Of a DNA stretch of 64,000 nucleotides, positions 33,576-42,646 are shown one piece after another. This stretch comes from Lachnospiraceae bacterium (GTDB taxonomy: Bacteria > Bacillota > Clostridia > Lachnospirales > Lachnospiraceae): contig JAFPWO010000022.1 of NCBI GenBank assembly GCA_017394885.1, positions 1 through 64,000 on the forward strand. The letters run 5' to 3'. Within the stretch, counting starts at the first letter, position 1, and each line of letters begins with the position of its first letter. Position numbers and translations under genes: made by a program. The notes beneath the pieces are model-generated. The model was not told the DNA's origin, did no database searches, and worked only from the letters and a program-made list of their open reading frames with translations.

Positions 33576-35507
33576 TCAGTCAAGTTCGCGTTTTCCGGTA
33601 TACAGTTCATAGTAGCGGCCCTTCATGGCGAGCAGCTCTTCGTGCGTGCCTCTTTCAATGATCTCACCCTGTTCCAGCACCATGATCGCATTCGAATTGC
33701 GTACGGTGGAAAGCCGGTGGGCGATGACAAAGGTCGTACGGTCCTTCATCAGACTGTCCATCCCGATCTCGATATGGCGTTCGGTACGGGTATCCACGGA
33801 GCTTGTCGCCTCGTCCAGCACCAGGATCGGCGCTTTGGAAAGCGCGGCGCGGGCGATATTGAGGAGCTGGCGCTGCCCCTGCGAAAGATTGGCGCCGTCG
33901 CCCTCGATCATCGTATCGTAGCCTTCGGACAGGCGGATGATAAAGTTGTGGGCCGAAGCCGTACGGGCGGCCTGTTCCACTTCCTCATCCGTCGCGTCCA
34001 GCCGGCCGTAGCGGATATTCTCGCGGATCGTTCCGGTAAACAGATGTGTATCCTGCAGGACCATGGCAATATTGCGGCGCAGGTCATCCCGCTCGTAATC
34101 GCGGATGTCCACGCCGTCGATCGTGATCCTGCCGGATTCAATATCGTAGAAACGGTTGAGCAGATTGGTGACCGTGGTCTTGCCGGCGCCGGTCGAGCCG
34201 ACGAAGGCGATCTTCTGCCCCGGCTTGGCATAGAGATTGATGTGTTTCAGAACGGTCTTTTCCGGCTTATAGCTGAAACTGACGTCTTCCATGATCACAT
34301 AACCCTTCATGCCTTCGCCGCTCTTTGCCTCTTCCGCGTCCGGCGTCTCCGGATCCGTGTCCATGACTTCAAAAACGCGCTCCGCGCCGGCCAGGGCGGC
34401 AAAGATCGTCGTCATCTGCTGGGACAGCTGATTGATCGGCATCGAAAACTGCCGGGAATAATTGGCGAATACGGTAAGCCCGCCGGGGGTAAGGCCGCCG
34501 GCCAGCATGAGCACACCGCCTACGCCGACGGTCACCGCATAGGAAATCTGCGAGGTATTCCCCATCAGCGGCCCCATGACGCCGCCCCAGAACATGGCAT
34601 GGAACTGCTTGTCCCGCATATCGTCGTTCAGGGAGCCGAACTCCTCCTCGCATACCGATTCATGATTAAAGACCTTGACCACTTTCTGCCCCGTCACGGT
34701 CTCTTCGAGATAGCCGTTTACCGCGCCGAGCGCCGCCTGCTGGCTGCGGTAATATTTCCGCGAGCGGCCGGCTATGAACATGCCGCCCAGGAAATAGACC
34801 GGCAGGAAAGCGATCACGATCAGCGTCAGGACCCAGCTGGTGGACAGCATGAAGACCAGCGTGCCTGCCAGCGTAACGAAACCTGAAATGATCGACGTCA
34901 GCGAGTTATTGATCATCGCGTCGATGTTGTCGATATCATTGGTAAAGCGGGACATGACTTCGCCGGTCGGATGCCCGTCAAAGTAACGGACGGGAAGCCG
35001 CTGAAGCTTGGTAAACAGATCGTTGCGGATGCGCTCGATCATCTTTTCGGACATCTCCAGCATCAGCCGAGCCTGGGTATACGTCGTAATGATCCCGACG
35101 CCGTAGACACAGGCCAGAAGGCCCATCCCGACGCCGATATACACCATGACCTTGCCGGCGTCCAGCCCCAGACCTGCGGCCAGCGACAGGATAATATGAT
35201 CAGCAAGCTGCTCTACCTTCGACATTTCCACGGTCATTTCAGGATTGACCGTAACCGCCAGCTTATCGATGACCGGGGCCAGCAGATAGGCGCCGAACAG
35301 GGAGCTGACCGTGCTGATCAGCATGCAGAGCAGCACGATGACAAAGAGCGGTCCGTAGCCTTTCATGTAAGAAAGGATGCGGGCGATCGTTTTCTTCGCG
35401 TCCTTGGGCTTTCCGCCTCGCATGCGGGAATCCGAGCCCATGCTTTCCATTCTTTTTTTGGAAGCGCTGTTGTAGCGATCCTGAAGCTGTTGAAGCGTTC
35501 TCGCCAT
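33576..35507 (-). CDS. ABC exporter subunit with consensus catalytic site
   Basis: This 643-residue half transporter has an N-terminal six-helix membrane domain (about 60-370, preceded by a basic head) and an ATPase domain with Walker A GSTGAGKTT, signature LSQGQRQ, and Walker B plus catalytic Glu in ILVLDEATSSVD. The start at 35507 follows AAGGAGG inside the end of the preceding gene, with 1 bp between stop and start. It pairs with the 35509-37242 subunit, whose catalytic Glu is replaced by Asp. The pair resembles heterodimeric exporters of the TM287/288 or LmrCD kind, often for drugs or lipids; substrate unknown. Confidence 0.92.
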   Translation of the reverse strand: MARTLQQLQDRYNSASKKRMESMGSDSRMRGGKPKDAKKTIARILSYMKGYGPLFVIVLLCMLISTVSSLFGAYLLAPVIDKLAVTVNPEMTVEMSKVEQLADHIILSLAAGLGLDAGKVMVYIGVGMGLLACVYGVGIITTYTQARLMLEMSEKMIERIRNDLFTKLQRLPVRYFDGHPTGEVMSRFTNDIDNIDAMINNSLTSIISGFVTLAGTLVFMLSTSWVLTLIVIAFLPVYFLGGMFIAGRSRKYYRSQQAALGAVNGYLEETVTGQKVVKVFNHESVCEEEFGSLNDDMRDKQFHAMFWGGVMGPLMGNTSQISYAVTVGVGGVLMLAGGLTPGGLTVFANYSRQFSMPINQLSQQMTTIFAALAGAERVFEVMDTDPETPDAEEAKSGEGMKGYVIMEDVSFSYKPEKTVLKHINLYAKPGQKIAFVGSTGAGKTTVTNLLNRFYDIESGRITIDGVDIRDYERDDLRRNIAMVLQDTHLFTGTIRENIRYGRLDATDEEVEQAARTASAHNFIIRLSEGYDTMIEGDGANLSQGQRQLLNIARAALSKAPILVLDEATSSVDTRTERHIEIGMDSLMKDRTTFVIAHRLSTVRNSNAIMVLEQGEIIERGTHEELLAMKGRYYELYTGKRELD

Positions 35508-35508
35508 C

Positions 35509-37242
35509 TTACGCCTCCTTCCTGTCAAGCTGGGAGTCGCAGATCTCGCGGTAGGCCTCGTTGCTGCGGCGCAGCTCGTCGTGTGTGCCGATACCGGTCA
35601 CTCTGCCCTCATCCATGACAAGGATCATATCCGCATCCCGCACGGAGCTGATACGTTGGGAAATAATAATCTTGGTGGAATCCTTCAGATCCGTGCGGAA
35701 AGCTTCGCGGATCCGCGCTTCCGTCGCGGTATCCACCGCGCTGGTCGAGTCGTCCAGAATCAGGATTTTCGGACGCTTTAAAAGCGCGCGGGCGATGCAC
35801 AGGCGCTGCTTCTGGCCGCCCGATACATTTGTGCCGCCCTGTTCGATCATGGTATCGTATCCGTCCGGGAAACTCTCGATAAACCGGGCTGCCTGGGCAT
35901 GCTCGGCCATGAGCTGCATATCCTCGTCGGAGGCGGCTTCATCGCCCCAGCGAAGGTTTTCTGCGATGGTCCCGCTGAACAGGGTGTTGTTCTGCAGCAC
36001 CATGCTGACGCCGTCCCGCAGATTCCGGAGAGAGTATTCCTTCACATTGATCCCGTCCACGAGGACTTCGCCCTCGTCGCAGTCATACAGGCGCGGGATC
36101 ATGGAGACCAGCGTCGTCTTTCCGCAGCCGGTGGAGCCGGTGATGCCCACAGTAGCGCCGGCCGGAATCTTCAGGCTGATATGATCCAGGATCGCCTCCT
36201 CATTGTCTTTGTAATAGCGGAAGCTTACGTCCTTAAACTCGATCGACCCTTCCTGTACTGTCAGATCCGGATAGGCCGCCTGCGCGTCATCCAGATCACT
36301 CTGCTCGTTCAGCACCTCCAGAATACGCTTTCCGGACGCGATGGCGCGCGAGGAAAACATCAGCATGAAGGTGACCATGACCAGCGACACCAGGATCTGT
36401 GACGCATAGGTGATAAAAGCCGAAAGGTCTCCCACCTGCATCTCGCCGCGCAGCACGATCGGCCCGCCGATCAGCACCAGGGCCAGGATCGTGCCCTGCA
36501 TCAGAAGCGTCATGCCGGGCTGCATCAGGATCATGATGCGGACGGCCCCGATATTGGCTTCCTTCAGGTTGTGATTCGTTTCATAGAATTTCTCAGTCTC
36601 GTAATCTTCCCGGACGAAGCTCTTGACCAGCCGGACGTTGGTCACGTTTTCCCGGACGCGCTGGTTGACGCCGTCCACGCATTCCTGCATCCGCTTAAAT
36701 CGGGGAAAGCCCTTACGGATCAGGAAGCCGGCGACGATCATGACCAGCGGCATGCTGACGGCAAAGACGACGGAAAGCGAAGGCCGAAGCCGGATCGCCA
36801 TGATCAGCGCGGCGATCATCATGCCCGGCGCCCGCAGCATCATGCGGAGCATCATATTGACGAAATTCTGTACCTGCGTGATGTCGTTGGTCGAACGGGT
36901 CACCAGGGAGCTCGTGGAGAATTTATCGATATTGACAAAGGAAAAAGTCTGGATCTTCCGGTATACGTCCGCCCGCAGATCCGCCCCGAAATTCACCGTG
37001 GCTTTGGATCCGAAGTAGGCCCCGCCGACGCCGCCGGCCATCATGAGAAGCGCCGTCAGAATCATCAGTGCCATCGTCTTAAGACTGATCCCCGTGGTCA
37101 GCGTACCGGCGTTGGCATTATTGATGACCTGCGCCAGAAGAAAAGGCATGATCACCTCGCCGATGACCTCCACGATCATGCAGAGCGGTCCCAAAATAAA
37201 ATACGGCAGATAAGGCTTCGCGTACTTTATCCATCGTTTCAT
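35509..37242 (-). CDS. ABC exporter subunit with degenerate catalytic site
   Basis: This 577-residue half transporter has six membrane helices (about 15-310) and an ATPase domain with Walker A GSTGCGKTT, signature VSGGQKQR, and ILILDDSTSAVD. The residue after Walker B is Asp rather than the catalytic Glu, as in the degenerate half of heterodimeric exporters. It is the first gene of the two-gene unit. A palindrome GGTAATAGAATTACC lies in its leader. Confidence 0.92.
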   Translation of the reverse strand: MKRWIKYAKPYLPYFILGPLCMIVEVIGEVIMPFLLAQVINNANAGTLTTGISLKTMALMILTALLMMAGGVGGAYFGSKATVNFGADLRADVYRKIQTFSFVNIDKFSTSSLVTRSTNDITQVQNFVNMMLRMMLRAPGMMIAALIMAIRLRPSLSVVFAVSMPLVMIVAGFLIRKGFPRFKRMQECVDGVNQRVRENVTNVRLVKSFVREDYETEKFYETNHNLKEANIGAVRIMILMQPGMTLLMQGTILALVLIGGPIVLRGEMQVGDLSAFITYASQILVSLVMVTFMLMFSSRAIASGKRILEVLNEQSDLDDAQAAYPDLTVQEGSIEFKDVSFRYYKDNEEAILDHISLKIPAGATVGITGSTGCGKTTLVSMIPRLYDCDEGEVLVDGINVKEYSLRNLRDGVSMVLQNNTLFSGTIAENLRWGDEAASDEDMQLMAEHAQAARFIESFPDGYDTMIEQGGTNVSGGQKQRLCIARALLKRPKILILDDSTSAVDTATEARIREAFRTDLKDSTKIIISQRISSVRDADMILVMDEGRVTGIGTHDELRRSNEAYREICDSQLDRKEA

Positions 37243-37274
37243 GGCAATATGGTCTCCTTCTGTAAGAAGATACT

Positions 37275-37289
37275 GGTAATAGAATTACC
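37275..37289 (-). promoter_or_regulatory. Palindrome before the ABC exporter genes, possible operator
   Basis: GGTAAT-AGA-ATTACC is a 6-bp perfect inverted repeat with a 3-bp centre located about 33 bp upstream of the first exporter gene. Such sites often bind MarR- or TetR-type repressors, but no regulator gene is adjacent. Confidence 0.3.
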
Positions 37290-37338
37290 CTGTAAGTTTG
37301 CGCCATAAAGCAAAAAAAGTCAAGATAAACCTGTCCGC

Positions 37339-37387
37339 GAGCAAGACCGATGTTTCTTAGGGAATCGGTGCTCAGAACCATGGTTTT
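37339..37387 (+). terminator. Stem-loop structure upstream of the nifJ promoter
   Basis: GAGCA (37339-37343) pairs with TGCTC (37369-37373) and CCGAT (37347-37351) pairs with ATCGG (37364-37368). The small palindrome AACCATGGTT and a T run follow. It looks terminator-like, yet no plus-strand gene lies upstream, so its role is unclear. Confidence 0.3.
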
Positions 37388-37391
37388 TTTA

Positions 37392-37421
37392 TTGAATTCA
37401 CCCTCTTTCCTGCGATATAAT
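37392..37421 (+). promoter_or_regulatory. Promoter of the pyruvate:ferredoxin oxidoreductase gene
   Basis: TTGAAT (37392-37397), 18 bp, then a perfect TATAAT (37416-37421), about 53 bp before the ATG. Confidence 0.65.
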
Positions 37422-37474
37422 AGCAACGGTGTTCCGAACGTGACACAGTAAAATCTGAAAAAGGAATCTTTGCG

Positions 37475-40400
37475 ATGACTGACGAAAAATTCATGGTCGT
37501 TGACGGGAACGAGGCCTGTGCGCATGTCGCCTATGCCTTTTCCGAAGTTGCCGCCATCTACCCGATCACTCCCTCTTCTCCCATGGCTGAAAAAACGGAT
37601 GAATGGTCCGCGAATGGAAGGAAAAACCTGTTCGGCCAGACGGTCTCCCTCGTGGAAATGCAGTCGGAAGCCGGCGCCATCGGCGCGGTCCACGGCGCGC
37701 TCGAAGCCGGATGTCTTGCGACCTCATTTACTTCTTCGCAGGGCCTGATGCTGATGATCCCGGTGCTGCACCGCATCAGCGGTACGCGGCAGCCTGCCGT
37801 GCTGCATGTGGCCTCCCGTACTGTCGGCACGCACGCGATGTCTATCTTCGGCGACCACAGCGACGTGATGAACTGCCGGCAGACCGGCTTTGCCCAGCTT
37901 TCCACCGGAAGCGTGCAGGAGGTCATGGATCTGGCCGGCGTGGCACATCTTTCCGCGATCCGCTCTCATATCCCGTTCATGCATTTCTTTGACGGCTTCC
38001 GGACCTCCCATGAAATACAGAAGATCCGCGTGATCCCCTATGAAGAATTCGATAAACTGCTGGACCGTGACGCGGTGGCGGCATTCCGGGCCGCGGCGCT
38101 CAATCCCGAGCATCCGACGCTGCGGAACACCGTTCAAAATCCGGACGTTTATTTCCAGTTCCGCGAGGCCAACAACCGCTTCTACGATGAACTGCCCGGG
38201 ATCGTCGAAGAATATATGCAGAAAATCAACGAGATCACCGGGGAAGATTATCATCTGTTCAATTACTACGGCGCGCCGGATGCGGAGCGCGTGATCGTGG
38301 CCATGGGGTCGGTGAGCGGCACGGTCCGTGAGACGGTCGCGCAGATGAATGCGCAGGGCGAAAAAATCGGTTATCTGCAGGTCCATCTGTTTAACCCGTT
38401 TTCGAAGGAACGCTTCCGCGCCGCCCTGCCGGAGAGCGTGAAAAAGATCGCGGTGCTGGACCGCTGCAAGGAAATGGGCGCCGTCGGCGAGCCGTTATAT
38501 CTGGCGGTCTGCGCCGCTTTCGCCAACCGGAAGGATGCGCCGTATATCGTCGGCGGACGCTACGGGCTTTCCTCGAAAGATACCACGCCCGAACAGATCA
38601 AGGCTGTCTTTGACCATCTGCTTCAGGAAGAACCTTTTACCGGCTTTTCGGTCGGTATTGAAGATGACGTGACCTTCCGGTCCCTGCCGGTGCCCGCGCA
38701 TTTCGGGATCCCGCACCGAAAGCTCGTGGCCTGCAAGTTCTGGGGGCTGGGAAGCGACGGCACGGTCGGCGCGAACAAGAACTCGATCAAGATCATCGGC
38801 CAGAATACGGATATGTATACGCAGGCCTATTTCGAGTATGATACCAAAAAGTCCTTCGGCATCACGCGCAGCCATCTGCGCTTCGGCGACGAACCGATCC
38901 TGGGCTCCTACCTGGTTTCCGACGCGGACTTTATCGCCTGCCATAACCAGTCTTTCCTCAGCAAATATGATATTCTTTCGGAACTGAAGCCCGGCGGGAC
39001 CTTCCTGTTAAACTGCGGATGGACCGAAGAACAGTTGGAGCAGAAGCTCCCGGCTGCCGTGAAAATAGAACTGGCGAAAAAAGAGGCGCAGTTTTACATC
39101 ATCGATGCCAACAAACTGGCCCGCGAGCTGGGGCTTGGCGACCACGCCAGCATGGTCCTGCAGTCCGCGTTCTTCCGCCTCGCGGATATCATTCCGTTTG
39201 AGGAAGCCCTCGGCCTTATGAAGAAAGCCGCTGAGAAGACCTTCGGCAAGAAGGGCGAGGAAGTGGTCCGCATGAACCTGGCCGCGATCGACGAAGGCGC
39301 AAATCTCCTGCAGAAAGTGGAGATCCCGGCCGCCTGGGCTAAGGCCGAAGACGCGGCAGAAAGCGCCGCACCGGCTGCCGAAGAGCCGCCTTTTATCAGG
39401 AATATCCTTCGTCCCTGCAACGCCTTAAAGGGCGACGATCTGCCGGTCTCCACCTTTATCGGCTATGAAGACGGCACGATGCCGCTCGGCACCACGGCCT
39501 TTGAAAAACGCGGCATTGCGACCAGGCTCCCGGTCTGGGATCCGGCCGTCTGCGCGCAGTGCAACCGTTGCTCGTTCGTCTGCCCGCACGCCGTGCTGCG
39601 GCCGTACCTGCTGAATGAAGAGGAAAAGAATGCGGCGCCGGAAGGCTTTAAGACGGTAAAGGCCAAAGGTGCGGACGGCCTGTATTTCTCGCTGCAGGTC
39701 AGCGATATGGACTGCACGGGCTGCGGCAGCTGCGTTTCGGTCTGCCCGCTGAAGGGCAAGGCCCTCCGCATGGAAGCGGTCACCGAAGAGCTTGCGCTGA
39801 CGCCCGTGTGGGAATACGGACTGAAGATCACAGAAAAGGATGCGTTTAAGCCGGAGACGGTAAAAGGCAGCCAGTTTAAGCAGCCGCTGTGCGAGTTTTC
39901 CGGCGCCTGCGCAGGCTGCGGGGAAACGCCGTACGCCAAGCTCCTGACCCAGCTCTACGGCGACCGCATGTACTGGGCCAACGCGACCGGCTGCTCGCAG
40001 GCCTGGGGCGCGGCCATGCCGTCTATCCCCTATACGAAAAACAAGGCCGGACGCGGCCCTGCCTGGAGCAATTCCTTATTTGAAAACAACGCGGAGTTCT
40101 GCCTCGGCATGTGCCTCTCCGTGAAGCAGCAGCGCGCCAAGGTGAAGGCGTGGGTCGAAGAGCTGGATGCTCTCCTGCCGGCGGAAGACGCCTTAAAAGC
40201 ACAGATCGCCGGCTGGCTGGATGCCTTCGGCGACGTGAACCGTTCCGTCGCCGCTTCCGAATCTTTCCGCAAGGCTTTAGCCGAAGCATCGCTTTCGGGC
40301 CGCGCCGGGGAGCTGAAAGACCAGATCCTCGCGAACGCGGACCATCTGGCCAAGCAGTCCGTCTGGATGTACGGCGGCGACGGCTGGGCCTACGATATCG

Positions 40401-40993
40401 GCTTCGGCGGGCTGGACCACGTGATCGCGATGGGCGAGGACATCAACATCCTTGTTGTTGACACCGAGGTCTACTCTAATACCGGCGGCCAGAGCAGCAA
40501 GGCGACGCCGCTCGGCGCGGTCGCGCAGTTCCAGGCTTCCGGCAAAAAGAGCAGCAAGAAGGATCTGGGCCGCATCATGATGAGCTACGGCAACTGCTAT
40601 GTCGCTTCCGTCGCAATGGGGGCGGATATGAATCAGCTGATGAAGGCGATCACCGAAGCGGAAGCCTTCCCGGGCCCGAGCCTGATCGTAGCCTACGCGC
40701 CGTGCATCAACCACGGCATCAAGGCCGGTATGAACGAGGCGCAGGCCGAGATGAAGCGCGCGGTGGAAGCCGGCTACTGGCCGCTTTACCGCTTCGATCC
40801 GTCCAGGCCGGAGCACAAGTTCACGCTGGATTCCAAAGCACCGACGATGGAATACAAAGATTTCCTGGCCGGAGAAGTCCGTTACGCATCGCTGTATCTG
40901 ACTTTCCCGGAGAATGCGAAAACGCTTTTTGCGAAGGCAGAACAGGAAGCGGCAGATCGCTACGAGGCTTACCGCGCCATGGCGGAGCAATAA
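37475..40993 (+). CDS. nifJ: Pyruvate:ferredoxin (flavodoxin) oxidoreductase
   Basis: This 1172-residue homodimeric-type enzyme turns pyruvate, CoA and oxidised ferredoxin into acetyl-CoA and CO2, the central step of clostridial fermentation. The N-terminal domain has YPITPSSPMAEKTDEWSA. Two [4Fe-4S] sites lie at CAQCNRCSFVCPH (about 690) and CTGCGSCVSVCP (about 748). CAGCGETPYAKLLTQL with a later ATGCSQAWG carries the third cluster region, and GDGWAYDIGFGGLDHV to VYSNTGGQSSKATPLG forms the TPP-binding site. Length is typical. It is a single-gene unit with its own promoter and terminator. Confidence 0.97.
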   Translation: MTDEKFMVVDGNEACAHVAYAFSEVAAIYPITPSSPMAEKTDEWSANGRKNLFGQTVSLVEMQSEAGAIGAVHGALEAGCLATSFTSSQGLMLMIPVLHRISGTRQPAVLHVASRTVGTHAMSIFGDHSDVMNCRQTGFAQLSTGSVQEVMDLAGVAHLSAIRSHIPFMHFFDGFRTSHEIQKIRVIPYEEFDKLLDRDAVAAFRAAALNPEHPTLRNTVQNPDVYFQFREANNRFYDELPGIVEEYMQKINEITGEDYHLFNYYGAPDAERVIVAMGSVSGTVRETVAQMNAQGEKIGYLQVHLFNPFSKERFRAALPESVKKIAVLDRCKEMGAVGEPLYLAVCAAFANRKDAPYIVGGRYGLSSKDTTPEQIKAVFDHLLQEEPFTGFSVGIEDDVTFRSLPVPAHFGIPHRKLVACKFWGLGSDGTVGANKNSIKIIGQNTDMYTQAYFEYDTKKSFGITRSHLRFGDEPILGSYLVSDADFIACHNQSFLSKYDILSELKPGGTFLLNCGWTEEQLEQKLPAAVKIELAKKEAQFYIIDANKLARELGLGDHASMVLQSAFFRLADIIPFEEALGLMKKAAEKTFGKKGEEVVRMNLAAIDEGANLLQKVEIPAAWAKAEDAAESAAPAAEEPPFIRNILRPCNALKGDDLPVSTFIGYEDGTMPLGTTAFEKRGIATRLPVWDPAVCAQCNRCSFVCPHAVLRPYLLNEEEKNAAPEGFKTVKAKGADGLYFSLQVSDMDCTGCGSCVSVCPLKGKALRMEAVTEELALTPVWEYGLKITEKDAFKPETVKGSQFKQPLCEFSGACAGCGETPYAKLLTQLYGDRMYWANATGCSQAWGAAMPSIPYTKNKAGRGPAWSNSLFENNAEFCLGMCLSVKQQRAKVKAWVEELDALLPAEDALKAQIAGWLDAFGDVNRSVAASESFRKALAEASLSGRAGELKDQILANADHLAKQSVWMYGGDGWAYDIGFGGLDHVIAMGEDINILVVDTEVYSNTGGQSSKATPLGAVAQFQASGKKSSKKDLGRIMMSYGNCYVASVAMGADMNQLMKAITEAEAFPGPSLIVAYAPCINHGIKAGMNEAQAEMKRAVEAGYWPLYRFDPSRPEHKFTLDSKAPTMEYKDFLAGEVRYASLYLTFPENAKTLFAKAEQEAADRYEAYRAMAEQ

Positions 40994-41006
40994 GCCTTCT
41001 AATCTG

Positions 41007-41047
41007 AAATGAGGCAGCGGGTATCCTTCCCGCTGCCTCATTTTTCT
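41007..41047. terminator. Bidirectional terminator after nifJ
   Basis: A perfect 15-bp stem (starting AAATGAGGCAGCGGG) with a 7-base loop, flanked by T and A runs, lies between the convergent nifJ and GNAT-like genes. Confidence 0.93.
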
Positions 41048-42171
41048 TACCGGCTGATCTTTTTCACATAAGACCTGCGTTTTTTGTGCTGCACCGCCGT
41101 AAATCGTTTCCAGGTATTTAAAATAGCATGATTATCTTCCAGGTTCAGATTCGTTTCGGCATATTCGATCGGATTGTTCCGCAGCAGGTCGTCCAGTCCG
41201 GCCGCCACCAGGATTCCGACGCCCTTATTATTCCATTCCGGATTGACCCCGATCAGGGCCAGATCAAGGACCTTCGGGTGATTGATCGCCCGCAGCAAGC
41301 GCACCAGGCAGGCCGGCGTCAGTTTTCCGCCTGATTTCTGCACAGCCATCGCAATGGACGGGAAGCAGAGCCCGAACGCCACGGGCGTTTCGTTTTCATC
41401 GAAGAAGATGCCAACGTATTTCAGCTTGACGATCATCTTGAAATTATCGATCATCATTTTCTTCATGTTTTCGGTAAAGGGAACGCTGCCGTAGATCTTG
41501 TCATAGCTCGCGTCCACCATGTCAAAGAACGTGTCCGCATATTTGTCCAGAAATTCCTTGACGGAGGTGGCTTTGTTCTGGTGGAGCTTGTAGCGTTCGA
41601 TCAGCTTCGCGCTCATGCGGTGCATCTTTTCGTCGTACACTTCGGACGGCGAGATCTTCGACTCCAGCCAGTCCACTTCCTTTTCATAGCCGAGATCTTC
41701 GATCAGCTGCTGATAATAATCGTAATTATACTGTTCTTCAAAGGTGGCCAGCTCATCAAAGCCTTCGATCAGCAGACCTTCCCGCTCCATATCCGAAAAG
41801 CCGAGCGGCCCGACGACCTCTTCCATTCCTCTCTCGCGGGCCCATTCTTCGAGTTTATCAAAGAGCGCTTTCGCGATCTCCGGATCATTCAGGGAATCAA
41901 AGCGGGTAAAGCGTACGCGCTTCTGGCCCCACTTTTCATTCGCCGCTCTCTGGAGGATCCCGCTGATCCGTCCTACGACGGCTCCGTCTTTATAGGCCAG
42001 AAAATATACATGCTCGCAGGTATCGTTATAGATAAAATCTTTTGAAAAGATCTTCTTTTCATCCATATAGAGCGGCGGCACAAACTGCGCGCAGTCCTTA
42101 TACAGGCGAAGCGGAAAATCCAGAAATTCTTTCTGTTCTTTTTTGGTGGCAACTTGTCTGACAGTGATCAT
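41047..42171 (-). CDS. GNAT-like N-acetyltransferase family protein
   Basis: The 374-residue product has features of the GNAT superfamily: FLAYKDGAVVGRISGILQRAANEKWG in the first half and GVNPEWNNKGVGILVAAGLDDLLR near residue 320. Related 370-residue proteins are widespread in anaerobic bacteria and have no known substrate. The start at 42171 follows a GGGAGAG site; four upstream codons are in frame but less likely. It is divergent from trxA, with promoters overlapping in a 160-bp gap. Confidence 0.7.
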   Translation of the reverse strand: MITVRQVATKKEQKEFLDFPLRLYKDCAQFVPPLYMDEKKIFSKDFIYNDTCEHVYFLAYKDGAVVGRISGILQRAANEKWGQKRVRFTRFDSLNDPEIAKALFDKLEEWARERGMEEVVGPLGFSDMEREGLLIEGFDELATFEEQYNYDYYQQLIEDLGYEKEVDWLESKISPSEVYDEKMHRMSAKLIERYKLHQNKATSVKEFLDKYADTFFDMVDASYDKIYGSVPFTENMKKMMIDNFKMIVKLKYVGIFFDENETPVAFGLCFPSIAMAVQKSGGKLTPACLVRLLRAINHPKVLDLALIGVNPEWNNKGVGILVAAGLDDLLRNNPIEYAETNLNLEDNHAILNTWKRFTAVQHKKRRSYVKKISR

Positions 42172-42204
42172 GCTCTCTCCCATCCAGGGCAGTCTTCCGG
42201 CCGC

Positions 42205-42233
42205 TTGACTTTAAAAGATAAACTAGTTACAAT
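42205..42233 (+). promoter_or_regulatory. Promoter of the trxA operon
   Basis: TTGACT (42205-42210), 17 bp, then TACAAT (42228-42233), nearly consensus, about 97 bp before the trxA start. Confidence 0.65.
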
Positions 42234-42245
42234 GCAAACGAATGG

Positions 42246-42255
42246 ATATCGATAT
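42246..42255. promoter_or_regulatory. Palindrome between divergent promoters
   Basis: ATATCGATAT is a perfect 10-bp palindrome, flanked by GG on both sides, just after the trxA promoter and just downstream of the divergent GNAT promoter. A regulator could act on both genes from here. This is only a positional hint. Confidence 0.25.
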
Positions 42256-42262
42256 GGCATGT

Positions 42263-42290
42263 ATTATAGTATGATTTCATTGAAAATCAA
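42263..42290 (-). promoter_or_regulatory. Promoter of the GNAT-like gene
   Basis: Minus-strand TTGATT (42285-42290), 16 bp, then TATAAT (42263-42268), about 90 bp before the 42171 start. Confidence 0.6.
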
Positions 42291-42330
42291 GGTTTTTTAG
42301 AATTTGTTTAGATTTAAAAGGAGGTTTTTC

Positions 42331-42642
42331 ATGGCGGAAGTCATTGTTACCGGTGATAATTTTAATGAAGAAGTGCTGCAGAGCGAACTTCCTGTCCTGG
42401 TGGATTTTTGGGCGGCCTGGTGCGGCCCCTGCAAAATGCTCTCTCCGGTCGTTGCCCAGCTTGCCGAAGAGGAAGAAGGAAAGATAAAGGTCTGCAAGAT
42501 CAACGTCGATGACGAACCCGAGCTGGCCCGGCGTTTCCGGGTGCGCAGCATCCCCACGCTGCTGGTCTTCCGGAACGGGGAACTGGTCGATCAGTCCATG
42601 GGATATCAGAGCCTGGAAGAACTGAAGGAGCTTCTGAGCTGA
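42331..42642 (+). CDS. trxA: Thioredoxin
   Basis: This 103-residue thioredoxin has the active site WCGPC (about 28-32) inside LVDFWAAWCGPCKMLSPV, and the cis-Pro loop SIPTLLVF. It reduces protein disulfides in the cytoplasm. The start at 42331 follows AAAGGAGG; a longer frame includes upstream non-coding sequence. It is first in a tight operon with the HAD hydrolase (4 bp), GDPD and PfkB kinase genes. Confidence 0.95.
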   Translation: MAEVIVTGDNFNEEVLQSELPVLVDFWAAWCGPCKMLSPVVAQLAEEEEGKIKVCKINVDDEPELARRFRVRSIPTLLVFRNGELVDQSMGYQSLEELKELLS

Positions 42643-42646
42643 AACT

